Shown here: piece by piece, positions 7,755-17,094 of the stretch
How positions within the stretch are numbered: position 1 is the stretch's first letter
Layout of the letters: every line of letters starts with the position of its first letter
Origin: Pseudonocardiales bacterium
GTDB taxonomy: Bacteria; Actinomycetota; Actinomycetes; Mycobacteriales; Pseudonocardiaceae
Assembly: GCA_025465385.1 (NCBI GenBank)
Contig: JAODNG010000435.1
Span: 1 to 35,875 of the forward strand
Reading direction: 5' to 3'
DNA length: 35,875 nt
Notes under the pieces: model-generated
Told to the model about the DNA's origin: nothing
Databases searched by the model: none
Seen by the model: only the letters and a program-made list of their open reading frames with translations
Position numbers and translations under genes: made by a program

Positions 7755-8993
7755 CGGGTCATCCCCGGCCGAATCGGGTGGTCCGGTCGGGGATGACTGC
7801 GGACGGGGCACATGGTGCGCCGTGCCGGGTTGGCCGCTGAACGCCGGCCGTACCGAGGGCCCCAGCAACGGGGCCGTCCCGACATCCGGGGGTGGCACCT
7901 CCCTGCGGGCGACTTCCTCCGCGGCCCGCACCGCAGCCGCCACGTCCGGGTCGGTGGCGGTGTCGAACCACCCGGCAACGGCCTCGTCGTCGTCCTCTGG
8001 CCGGCTGGCGGCCACGTATTCCCGGCTTGGTTCGTACCGGAACACCCCGTCATCCCCCGGCGCCCCGAGCATCTTGGTGAACCCTTCGAGGGCCTTGCCG
8101 AAGTCGCTGGGCACGATCCAGACCTTGTTCGCATCGCCCTGGGCCATCTGCGGCAGCGTCTGCAGGTACTGATAAGCCAACAACTCCGGCGTCGGGCGAC
8201 CTTCTTTGATCGCGGCGAACACCTTCTCGATCGCCTTGGCCTGACCCTGCGCCTGCAGGTACCTCGCGGCCCGTTCGCCCTGGGCGCGCAGGATACGAGA
8301 CTGTCGCTCAGCTTCCGCGGTGAGGATCGCGGCTTGCTTGGCGCCCTCAGCGGAGAGGATAGAGGCCTGCTTCTGGCCCTCCGCGGTTTTGATCGCCGAT
8401 TCGCGCTGGCCCTCGGCAGTGAGGATGGTGGCGCGCTTCTCCCGATCTGCGCGCATCTGCTTCTCCATCGAGTCCTGGATGGACGGCGGTGGGTCGATCG
8501 CCTTGAGCTCGACGCGCCCTACCCGGATCCCCCACCGCCCGGTCGCCTCGTCGAGCACTCCGGACAGCTGCCCGTTGATGAAATCGCGGGAGGTCAGGGT
8601 GTCCTCAAGACTCATCCCACCGACGACGTTTCGCAGCGTGGTGGTGGCCAGCTGCTCGACTGCCGCGATGTAGTTGGAGATTTCGTATACCGCGTCCTTC
8701 GGGTTGGTCACCTGGAAGTACACGACGGTGTCGATGTCCACTGTCAGGTTGTCCTTAGTGATCACCGATTGCGGCGGGAAGGACACCACCTGCTCGCGCA
8801 GATCGATCCGGTCCCGGATCCGGTCGATGAACGGCACCAGGAAGTTCAGGCCGGGGGTGAACGTACCGCGGTAGCGGCCGAGCCGCTCGACGACCGCAGC
8901 GGACGCCTGCGGAATCACCACCACGGACTTGACAACGGTGGCGACGATCGCCAGCACGATCACCGCTATCACCACGAGCAGAGCAACGCTCAT
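7740..8993 (-). CDS. SPFH/band-7 (stomatin/prohibitin-like) membrane protein
   Basis: 417 aa: N-terminal TM, 'GLNFLVPFIDRIRDRIDLREQVVSFPPQSVITKDNLTVDIDTVVYFQVTNPKDAVYEISNY', 'RNVVGGMSLEDTLTSRDFIN', alanine/glutamate-rich coiled coil. Confidence 0.96.
   Translation of the reverse strand: MSVALLVVIAVIVLAIVATVVKSVVVIPQASAAVVERLGRYRGTFTPGLNFLVPFIDRIRDRIDLREQVVSFPPQSVITKDNLTVDIDTVVYFQVTNPKDAVYEISNYIAAVEQLATTTLRNVVGGMSLEDTLTSRDFINGQLSGVLDEATGRWGIRVGRVELKAIDPPPSIQDSMEKQMRADREKRATILTAEGQRESAIKTAEGQKQASILSAEGAKQAAILTAEAERQSRILRAQGERAARYLQAQGQAKAIEKVFAAIKEGRPTPELLAYQYLQTLPQMAQGDANKVWIVPSDFGKALEGFTKMLGAPGDDGVFRYEPSREYVAASRPEDDDEAVAGWFDTATDPDVAAAVRAAEEVARREVPPPDVGTAPLLGPSVRPAFSGQPGTAHHVPRPQSSPTGPPDSAGDDPLAEQ
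7758..7797. terminator. Candidate bidirectional terminator at overlapping convergent gene ends
   Basis: Perfect 10-bp inverted repeat GTCATCCCCG (7758-7767)/CGGGGATGAC (7788-7797), 3' of the amidase and inside the 3' end of the SPFH gene. Confidence 0.5.
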
Positions 8994-9418
8994 GAAGGCT
9001 CCCCCAAAACGACGGCAGTGGCGCCGGAGATGGACATCACCGTCACCGCGTGGCCGGGCTCCAGCACCTCGGTCTCGTCGAACGCCCGCGCGGACCAGAA
9101 CTCCCCGCGCAACTTGATCTTGCCGCCGCGCGCGTCAACGGTGCTCACCACAATCGCCCTATCGCCGATCAATGCCTCGACGTTAGTCAGCACGTGGGCG
9201 GTATACAGCCGGCGCTTGAGTACTGGGCGGGCCACGGTGATCAGAGCCACCGCGGTGCCGCCGAAAGCGGCGACCTCCGCCAATGGCCCAGCGCCCAACG
9301 CCGCGAACCCTGCGGCCACCAGTGCCCCCATCCCGAACATGATCAGCACGAAGCCACTGGTCAGTACCTCGGCAGCGATCAGTAGCAGCCCCACAACGAG
9401 CCACACGACAGCGGCCAT
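8990..9418 (-). CDS. NfeD family membrane protein
   Basis: Short TM-rich N-terminus followed by a C-terminal OB-like segment 'LIGDRAIVVSTVDARGGKIKLRGEFWSARAFDETEVLEPGHAVTVMSISGATAVVL'; overlaps the start of the SPFH gene. Confidence 0.92.
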   Translation of the reverse strand: MAAVVWLVVGLLLIAAEVLTSGFVLIMFGMGALVAAGFAALGAGPLAEVAAFGGTAVALITVARPVLKRRLYTAHVLTNVEALIGDRAIVVSTVDARGGKIKLRGEFWSARAFDETEVLEPGHAVTVMSISGATAVVLGEPS

Positions 9419-9475
9419 ATGCCCATCTTGACAGATCTTCGGGCTGGATTCTGCAGTGATCGTGAGCGGGTTTCG

Positions 9476-10333
9476 CTACTCGACAGTGACGAAGTCGATG
9501 AGCTGCTCGACGGCACCCAGCAGGGCCGGCTCAAGATCGCGGAAGCTATCCACGGCGCCCAGGACCCGTGCCCATCCCTGCACCGGGTCCGCGAACCCGG
9601 TCCCGTCCACCCAACCCAGCGCCCGGCACACGCCTTCCTTCCACGGCACCCCGTGCGGGACGTCAGGCCAGCCCCGGATGCGCAGCGTCGCGGGTCGCAC
9701 AGCCTGCCAGATGTCGACATAAGGGTGGCCGGTCACCAGCACGTGCGGCGAGCGCACCGCCGCCACGAGCCGGCTTTCCTTGCTACCGGCGACCAGGTGA
9801 TCGACCAGCACGCCGAGCCGGCGGTCCGGGGCGGGATCGAACTCCGCGATCCGGTCGGCCAGGTAATCCACACCGTCGAGTGGCTCCACGACCACACCGT
9901 CCACCCGTAGATCGTGGCCCCAGACCCGTTCTACAAGCTCCGCGTCGTGCTTGCCCTCCACCCAGATCCGGCTGGCGCGGGCAGTCCGGGCCCGTGTCCG
10001 CGCCACCCGAACCGACCCGGATGCTGACCGGATCACGGCCGCGGTGGGCTGCTGCGCGGGGCGGACCAGCGTGACCGGATCGCCGTCGACCAGGAACGCG
10101 GCACGTCGAAGGGGAAACGACCGGACCACACCCCGGGCATCCTGAAGTTCCACCGCGTCGCCTGCGCAGCGGAGTACCGCGCCGCAGAACCCGCTCGCGG
10201 CATCCTCCACCACCACACCCGCCTCGGCGGGCAGCTGCGGCACCTCGCGGCGTCGGCGTGGCTGCTGCAGCACGTCCGGTCCATAGCGTGCGCTACGACC
10301 CGGTGAGCTGCTCGGTAGGTCACGGGAGCGCAT
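9476..10333 (-). CDS. DUF3097 family protein
   Basis: 'IWVEGKHDAELVERVWGHDLRVDGVVVEPLDGVDYLADRI', 'VLVDHLVAGSKESRLV', 'HPYVDIWQAVRPATLRIRGWPDVPHGVPWKEGVCRALGW'. Start proposed at MRSRDLP (10333); ORF is open to 10390. Confidence 0.85.
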   Translation of the reverse strand: MRSRDLPSSSPGRSARYGPDVLQQPRRRREVPQLPAEAGVVVEDAASGFCGAVLRCAGDAVELQDARGVVRSFPLRRAAFLVDGDPVTLVRPAQQPTAAVIRSASGSVRVARTRARTARASRIWVEGKHDAELVERVWGHDLRVDGVVVEPLDGVDYLADRIAEFDPAPDRRLGVLVDHLVAGSKESRLVAAVRSPHVLVTGHPYVDIWQAVRPATLRIRGWPDVPHGVPWKEGVCRALGWVDGTGFADPVQGWARVLGAVDSFRDLEPALLGAVEQLIDFVTVE

Positions 10334-10421
10334 GGGTTCGACGGTAACCGCGGGTCTGAATTCCACGGCGCAGCCACGCCGGGTGTGCATCTTGCGAGTC
10401 CGCGTTCTACGCTCCTACTCC

Positions 10422-11216
10422 GTGCCATGTCCCAGCGCGACATTCACCGTGTGGGCCTCGGCCTGGCTGCACGGCTGCGCCGCCCCTGACGCTGTGATCG
10501 ACGGTCTGCACACCTGGGCGGGTCTGCACGAGGTGGTGGCTGTAGACGAGGCCACCGCACGGCAGCTTGATCTGCCCGCACCCGATGAAGTCCCGACCTC
10601 TGTGGTCGGTATGCTGGCCACGGCGCGACGGGCTGGAGCGGGCGTCGGCCAGCTGTTGTTGCCGGTGCCCGGTGACGTCCGCGGGCTGCCTCCGGAGGGA
10701 CCGCTCGCGGCAGCGGCGCTGCGCAGCGGTGAGGTCGCCGTCTTTACCGGCGCGGAACTGGCGGCGGTGCCGGACACGGTCGCCGAGGGAGTGCTTCGCT
10801 GGACGGTGTTCGCCAGTGGTCCGCTGCCCCCCGCCCCCGAACCTGAACTGCCGGATGCCGAGCATGGGCTGCGCGGCGCGGTGCGCCAGGCGGCAACGAC
10901 TCTGGTGGAGCTCGACCTGGCCCGGCACCGGCCCGGCGTGCGCGCCGAGATCGCCGAAGCCTTGGAGCTCCGGGTCCGCCCGCCATGGCCCGAGGGCACC
11001 CCGCCCCGCGCGCTACGGGTCCTCGAGCAGGCCGACGAGGTGGAGGCGATCCTGCGCGCGGCGGACACCGACAACCTCGGCGGTGCGCTGTCCGCCTCGG
11101 TGGCGGCGGCCCGTTCCGCTGCGCTGCGACCCCTGTTCACCGCGGTACGCGAAGCTCGCCGCTCCGCGGTGGCGGAAGCGGTCCGAGCCCTAACCCCCCG
11201 CGCTGGCCGTCGCTAA
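10422..11216 (+). CDS. Conserved hypothetical protein, probable positional counterpart of mycobacterial Rv1486c
   Basis: Coding-like ORF between DUF3097 and hemH, opposite orientation to both; GTG start proposed; 'VWASAWLHGCAAPDAVIDGLHTWAGLHEVV...' to 'AALRPLFTAVREARRSAVAEAVRAL'. Confidence 0.75.
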   Translation: MPCPSATFTVWASAWLHGCAAPDAVIDGLHTWAGLHEVVAVDEATARQLDLPAPDEVPTSVVGMLATARRAGAGVGQLLLPVPGDVRGLPPEGPLAAAALRSGEVAVFTGAELAAVPDTVAEGVLRWTVFASGPLPPAPEPELPDAEHGLRGAVRQAATTLVELDLARHRPGVRAEIAEALELRVRPPWPEGTPPRALRVLEQADEVEAILRAADTDNLGGALSASVAAARSAALRPLFTAVREARRSAVAEAVRALTPRAGRR

Positions 11217-11246
11217 GCGGCCTCTCACCAGCGCGGTGAAGCCGGT

Positions 11247-11263
11247 GTCGACTTCTCGTCGAC
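11247..11263. terminator. Weak hairpin between convergent genes
   Basis: GTCGAC-TTCTC-GTCGAC inverted repeat in the 3'-3' intergenic region. Confidence 0.3.
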
Positions 11264-11335
11264 GTAAGAGCAGGCGACGGGTAAGCGCGGTCTCGCGGAT
11301 GGCTAGCGCCTAGGTGTACCACCTGGTTTCGAGGT

Positions 11336-12376
11336 CTACCGCACCGGTTCACAACAGTGCGCCACGCAGGGCATTCCGTTGACGCCTTGACCGGCTGCCG
11401 GCACCTGCGAGCATCGGCGGGCGGGTGCGTTACGGACCTGCTCGGCGACTAGCTCCACCACCATCTCGGCGAAGCGCGGGTCGGTAGCCGGGGTGGCGGC
11501 GCGCACGAAGTCCATGCCGAGCGAGGCCGCCCGCTGCCGTGCCTCCTGATCGAGGTCCCACACCACTTCCAGGTGGTCAGAGACAAAACCGACGGGTGCC
11601 ACCACGACGCCGGGCACGCCCTGGGCATGCAGCGTGTCGAGATGGTCGATGACGTCTGGTTCGAGCCAGGGCACTTGCGGCGGCCCGGAACGGGATTGCC
11701 ACACCACGTCGTAGGAGTCCACCCCCACCGCCGCGGCGACCAGCCGGGCGGCCTCGGTGACCTGCCGGGAGTACCGGTGACCGCGCTCCGCAGCAAGCCC
11801 GGCAGCGGCGTCCGCGGCCAGGGGCACCGAATGCGCCGTGAACACCACCCGGGCGGAGGGATCGGCCTGTTCGCGTGCGGTACGCAGCGCGTCGGCGCAC
11901 GCCGCGATGAACAATGGATGATCGAAGAACTGCCTCAGCTTGACCAACTCGGGTGCCCCGGGCCCGACGGCGAGTCGGGCTCGAGCGATGTCCTCGTGGT
12001 ACTGCCGGCAACCCGAGTACCCAGCCCACGCGGAGGTGGCGAACACCACTGCGCGGCGCACCCCATCGGCTGTCATCGCTACGACGGTGTCTTCCACCAT
12101 CGGGTGCCAGTTTCGGTTCCCGAAGTACACCGGCAGGTCCAGCCCTGCGGTGGCGAGCGCTTGCTCGATTGCGATGATCAGGGTGCGGTTGCATCGGTTG
12201 ATCGGCGACACTCCCCCGAAGTGCAGGTAATGCTGCGCAACCTCATCCAAGCGCTGCGGCGGTACAACCCGGCCACGAGTGACGTTCTCCAGGAACGGCC
12301 GTACCTCGTCGGGTCCCTCGGGCCCGCCGAAGGACAACACCAGCAGCGCGTCGGTCAACGCCGAGATCTGCTGCAT
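11336..12376 (-). CDS. hemH: Ferrochelatase / coproporphyrin III ferrochelatase
   Basis: '[56 protein letters not shown]', '[16 protein letters not shown]', 'VVFTAHSVP', '[23 protein letters not shown]'. Start MQQ at 12376; the ORF's 50-aa upstream extension overlaps the FabI gene. Confidence 0.95.
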   Translation of the reverse strand: MQQISALTDALLVLSFGGPEGPDEVRPFLENVTRGRVVPPQRLDEVAQHYLHFGGVSPINRCNRTLIIAIEQALATAGLDLPVYFGNRNWHPMVEDTVVAMTADGVRRAVVFATSAWAGYSGCRQYHEDIARARLAVGPGAPELVKLRQFFDHPLFIAACADALRTAREQADPSARVVFTAHSVPLAADAAAGLAAERGHRYSRQVTEAARLVAAAVGVDSYDVVWQSRSGPPQVPWLEPDVIDHLDTLHAQGVPGVVVAPVGFVSDHLEVVWDLDQEARQRAASLGMDFVRAATPATDPRFAEMVVELVAEQVRNAPARRCSQVPAAGQGVNGMPCVAHCCEPVR

Positions 12377-12378
12377 AC

Positions 12379-13146
12379 CTAGACGCCGATGGCGTGGAAG
12401 CCGCCGTCGGCCCACACCATCGAGCCGGTGGTGGCAGGTAGCCAGTCGGACAGCAGCGCGCAGACCGTGCGAGCCACGGGGGTCGGATCGTCGATGTTCC
12501 AGCCCAGCGGAGCGCGACCGTTCCAAGCGTTCTCGAATGCGGCGAAGCCGGGGATGGACTTGGCCGCCAAGGTGCGCACCGGGCCGGCCGCCACCAGGTT
12601 GACCCGGACGCCGTGCGGGCCGAGGTCACGGGCGAGGTAGCGGCACACCGACTCCAGCGCCGATTTCGCGACTCCCATCCAGTCATAGGCCGGCCAGGCC
12701 TGCCGGTTGTCGAAGTCCATCCCGACGATCGAGGAACCCGAGCCCAGCAGCGGGAGGCACGCCATCGCCAGTGACTTCAGCGAGTAGGCCGAGACGTGCA
12801 GCGCGGTGGCCACGTCCTCCCACGGCGCGTTGAGGAACTCGCCTCCCAGGCAGGACGCCGGGGCGAAACCGATGGAGTGCAGCACTCCGTCCAGCCCGTC
12901 GACGTGCTCACCGAGTCGCTGCGCGAGCGAGTCCAACTGGCCCTGGTCGGCCACGTCGAGCTCCAGTACCGGAGCCGGCTGGGGAAGCCGCTGCGCGATC
13001 CGCTCCACCAGGCGCAACCGGCCGTATCCGGTGAGTACCACCTGGGCGCCCTGCTCCTGCGCCACCCGGGCCACATGAAATGCGATCGAGGCGTCAGTGA
13101 TCACACCTGTGATCAGCAGCCGCTTGCCGTCGAGCAGACCCGCCAC
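12379..13146 (-). CDS. inhA: NADH-dependent enoyl-ACP reductase, InhA/FabI type
   Basis: '[51 protein letters not shown]', '[12 protein letters not shown]', '[57 protein letters not shown]'. Confidence 0.96.
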   Translation of the reverse strand: MAGLLDGKRLLITGVITDASIAFHVARVAQEQGAQVVLTGYGRLRLVERIAQRLPQPAPVLELDVADQGQLDSLAQRLGEHVDGLDGVLHSIGFAPASCLGGEFLNAPWEDVATALHVSAYSLKSLAMACLPLLGSGSSIVGMDFDNRQAWPAYDWMGVAKSALESVCRYLARDLGPHGVRVNLVAAGPVRTLAAKSIPGFAAFENAWNGRAPLGWNIDDPTPVARTVCALLSDWLPATTGSMVWADGGFHAIGV

Positions 13147-13165
13147 CTGTTGTCCTCTCCCCTGA

Positions 13166-13879
<714 letters not shown>

Positions 13880-13916
13880 CTACGGTCGGGCTTGTGAGGG
13901 CACGAGCCTCCCATAC

Positions 13917-14900
13917 TCAGGGCAGTCGTTGACCGATGGCTAACGCGCCCGCGGCAGCGATTATCGCGAACAGGGTGCCCGCGATCAGCCATGGCTTACT
14001 CGCGTCGGCTCGCTTGGTCTCATAGCCGATCTGCTCGCCGAGAGTGCTCACGACATCGCTGAGCTGGCCAGCGCTGGCAGCGTCGTAGAACTGGCCGCCG
14101 GACAAGTCCGCGATCCTTCGGATCGAGTCATCGTCGGCGGGAACCGGCTGGCGCTCCCCATTGATTTCCACCTGACCGTACGCAGTGCCGAAGGAGATCG
14201 CCGAAATCGGGACCTTGGCTGTGGCCGCGGCGCGAGCCGCGGTGAACCCGCCACGAGAGTCGTCGCCGTCCGGGGTCGGCACCGTCTGTTTGCCGTCGGT
14301 GAGCAGCACGATGCGCGCCGGTGGCGGTCCCTGGACATCGGGGACCACGGCGCCGAAGGCCTCGATCGAGGACAGCGCAGCGAAGATCGCCTCACCGGTG
14401 CCGGTCGCTTCGGCAAGCTTGAGGTTGTCGATGGCCCGCATCACCGAGGCCCGCTCAGTGGTCGGCGACACCAGTACGGTCGCCGAACCTGCGAACGACA
14501 CCAGCCCCAGGTTTACCCCCGGGGTGAGGTCGTGGGCGAATCTCTTCGCCTCCCGCTGCGCTGCGGCGATTCTGGTCGGTTCGATATCAGTAGCCCGCAT
14601 GGACAGCGACACGTCTATCACCAACATGACGGTCGCCCGGTTGCGTGGCACCTTCTGCTCCGCGGTGGGACCGGCCAACGCGATGGTGAACAGCACCAGG
14701 GCAGCGAGAAGCAGCGCCACCGGGAGGTGCCGGTACCAGCCCTGGCTCTTCGGCGCGACCCGTTCCAGCATGGCGAGATTGGCAAAGCGCAGCACCTGCC
14801 TACGCCGTCGGCGCTGCATCCACACGTAGCCGACCGCCAGCGCAGCGACCACCACCAGCAGCAGGAACCACAGCGGACTGGTGAAGCCGGTCAGGCTCAT
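13917..14900 (-). CDS. VWA domain-containing membrane protein (Rv1481-like, BatA type)
   Basis: TMs at both ends; MIDAS 'VMLVIDVSLSMRATDIEPTRIAAAQ'; 'RIVLLTDGKQTVPTPDGDDSRGG'. Start MSLTGFTSPLWFL at 14900. Confidence 0.94.
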   Translation of the reverse strand: MSLTGFTSPLWFLLLVVVAALAVGYVWMQRRRRRQVLRFANLAMLERVAPKSQGWYRHLPVALLLAALVLFTIALAGPTAEQKVPRNRATVMLVIDVSLSMRATDIEPTRIAAAQREAKRFAHDLTPGVNLGLVSFAGSATVLVSPTTERASVMRAIDNLKLAEATGTGEAIFAALSSIEAFGAVVPDVQGPPPARIVLLTDGKQTVPTPDGDDSRGGFTAARAAATAKVPISAISFGTAYGQVEINGERQPVPADDDSIRRIADLSGGQFYDAASAGQLSDVVSTLGEQIGYETKRADASKPWLIAGTLFAIIAAAGALAIGQRLP

Positions 14901-15859
14901 GTGCCACCGCCCGACCAGTGCCGCTTGCGGTTGACTGCGAAGCGAACAATGTCGGACACCCAGTCCGAGTCGGTGCGCAGCGTCAGCTGCCCAGCACCGC
15001 ATCGGCGCAGCGTCGCGGCTACCTCGTCGCGATGCGCGGCCGCTGCCGCGGCGAACTCCCGGCGCAGCAGCGGGGTGGTCACGACCTCCTTCTGCCGCCC
15101 GGTCTCTGGATCCGCGAGCACAACGGTGCCCATGTCGGGCAGCTCGAGGTCGCGTGGGTCCAGGACTTCGATCGCGATCAGGTCGTGCCGGCCGGTCAAC
15201 CCGCGAAGGGGCCGCTCCCAGTCGAACACATCCCCAGATCGTGGACCGAGGAAGTCCGAGATCACCGTGACCAGACCGCGCCGACGCGGTGGACGGCGCA
15301 GCTGCTCGAGTATTCCGGCGAGGTCTCCGCGGGTACCTTCGGTGGCGCGCGGCACCTCGGCGATCCGGCGGATCATTCCGCGGGCATGCGGCTGACCACC
15401 GCGGGCGGGTACCCGCAACACCTCGGCGCCGGTGCTCACCACAGCACCGATCCGGTTCCCACCACCCCGAGTCAGATGTGTTACGGCGGCGCAGGCGGCT
15501 ACCGCAAGCTCCCGCTTGTCACACTCCGCGGTACCGAAGTCCAGGCTGGCCGACAGATCCACGGCCAGCCACGTTTCCAGTTCACGGTCGGCGACGGTAT
15601 CGCGGATGTGCGGCTCGGTGGTGCGCGCGGTAACCGCCCAGTCCATCCGCCGGACGTCGTCGCCCGGCTGGTATCGCCTGGCCTCTCCCGGCTCGGTGCC
15701 CGGCCCCGGCACCAAGCCGAGGTGATTGCCCTGTAGCAGCCCGTCCAATCGGCGCCGCACGGTGAGCTCCAACGCGCGTAGCCCGGCCTCCATGCGCCCC
15801 TCGCGTAGCGCCGGCGGCGCCCAATGGTGCCGCTGCCCCCAGTCGTTGTGCGCAGTCAT
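14897..15859 (-). CDS. DUF58 domain-containing protein (Rv1480-like)
   Basis: 'GLVPGPGTEPGEARRYQPGDDVRRMDWAVTARTTEPHIRDTVADRELETWLAVDLSASLDFG'; 4-nt overlap with the VWA gene. Confidence 0.95.
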   Translation of the reverse strand: MTAHNDWGQRHHWAPPALREGRMEAGLRALELTVRRRLDGLLQGNHLGLVPGPGTEPGEARRYQPGDDVRRMDWAVTARTTEPHIRDTVADRELETWLAVDLSASLDFGTAECDKRELAVAACAAVTHLTRGGGNRIGAVVSTGAEVLRVPARGGQPHARGMIRRIAEVPRATEGTRGDLAGILEQLRRPPRRRGLVTVISDFLGPRSGDVFDWERPLRGLTGRHDLIAIEVLDPRDLELPDMGTVVLADPETGRQKEVVTTPLLRREFAAAAAAHRDEVAATLRRCGAGQLTLRTDSDWVSDIVRFAVNRKRHWSGGGT

Positions 15860-15867
15860 CCGGTCAG

Positions 15868-17043
15868 TCAGCTCGGGCCCGCGACCCCGGCAGGCGTTCC
15901 TGGATCAGCGGCAACCGGGCCGGTGCTTTGTGGGCGGGCGGACACCTGTGGCAGCGGCACGGTTTGGAGTACCCGGGTGACGATGTGTTCGACCGGCACA
16001 CCGTCGGCCAGCGCATCGTAGGACAGCACTAGGCGGTGTCGCAGCACGTCAGCCGATACGTCCACCACATCCTGCGGCAAGACGTAGTCCCGCCCGCGGA
16101 TCAACGCCAACGCTCGGGCTGCCGCGACGATACCCAGGCTGGCCCGTGGGGAGGCGCCGTAGGCGACCCAGCCGGCCACGTCGGACAGGCCGTGCTCGGC
16201 TGGTGTCCGAGTGGCGAGGACCAGTCGCACCACATAGTCGACCAGTGCGTGATGCACGAACACCTGTGCGGCGACCTCTTGCAGCCGGATCAGCTCGGCG
16301 GGGTCCAGCACCTGGTTCGGCTCGGGAGGATGCACACCCATCCGGTAGATGATCTCGCGCTCCTCCTCTACCGTCGGGTATTCCACCTGGATCTTGAACA
16401 GGAACCGGTCACGTTGTGCCTCGGGAAGTGGGTAGACGCCCTCGTTCTCGATGGGGTTCTGGGTGGCCAGCACGAGAAATGGCGTGGGCATCGGGTAGGT
16501 GGTGCCACCGATGGACACGTGGCGTTCGGCCATTACCTCCAGCAACGCCGACTGCACCTTGGCCGGGGCACGGTTGATCTCATCGGCGAGTACGAAGTTC
16601 GCCACCACCGGCCCCAGCTCAACGTCGAACTGCTCCCTGCCCTGCCGGTAGATCCGGGTGCCGAGGATGTCGGCGGGAACCAAGTCAGGAGTGAACTGGA
16701 TGCGCGAGAACGAACCGCCCACTACCCGGGCGGTGGTCTCCACAGCGAGGGTCTTGGCCACTCCCGGCACGCCCTCGAGCAGCAGGTGGCCGCGGGCCAG
16801 CAAGCCGACCAGCATCCGCTCGACCAAGCGATCCTGACCTACGATCACCCGCTGGATCTCGAAGGCCGTCCGCTCGATGAGCTGCGCGTCCCTGGCTGGG
16901 GTGGCTACTCGGCCGGGATGGGCCGGCCGGCCGGACGCTGGCAGGTCGGCCCCGCCGTCGGCCTTACTCACGGGCTCCTCCTCGCAACGGATCCGACTGG
17001 GCACCAATCTGACTCGGGCGCAGATCGACTGCAGCAGATCCAC
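15868..17043 (-). CDS. moxR: MoxR-family AAA+ ATPase
   Basis: 'LLARGHLLLEGVPGVAKTLAVETTARVVGGSFSRIQFTPDLVPADILGTRIYRQ', 'FVLADEINRAPAKVQSALLEVMAERHVSIGGTTYPMPTPFLVLATQNPIENEGVYPLPEAQRDRFLFKI'. N-terminus may start internally. Confidence 0.95.
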   Translation of the reverse strand: MDLLQSICARVRLVPSRIRCEEEPVSKADGGADLPASGRPAHPGRVATPARDAQLIERTAFEIQRVIVGQDRLVERMLVGLLARGHLLLEGVPGVAKTLAVETTARVVGGSFSRIQFTPDLVPADILGTRIYRQGREQFDVELGPVVANFVLADEINRAPAKVQSALLEVMAERHVSIGGTTYPMPTPFLVLATQNPIENEGVYPLPEAQRDRFLFKIQVEYPTVEEEREIIYRMGVHPPEPNQVLDPAELIRLQEVAAQVFVHHALVDYVVRLVLATRTPAEHGLSDVAGWVAYGASPRASLGIVAAARALALIRGRDYVLPQDVVDVSADVLRHRLVLSYDALADGVPVEHIVTRVLQTVPLPQVSARPQSTGPVAADPGTPAGVAGPS

Positions 17044-17094
17044 AGGGTCCAGCCAGACCCAACCGCCGCACCGGTGTGGCGGCTGTGAAGGTAG

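Noticed and set aside
7812-9431. 539-aa plus-strand ORF
   Set aside because: Antisense shadow ORF over the well-supported SPFH and NfeD genes; composition typical of high-GC antisense frames.
11573-12382. 269-aa plus-strand ORF
   Set aside because: Antisense to hemH; no recognisable domain.
16036-17088. 350-aa plus-strand ORF
   Set aside because: Antisense to MoxR, which has unmistakable AAA+ motifs.
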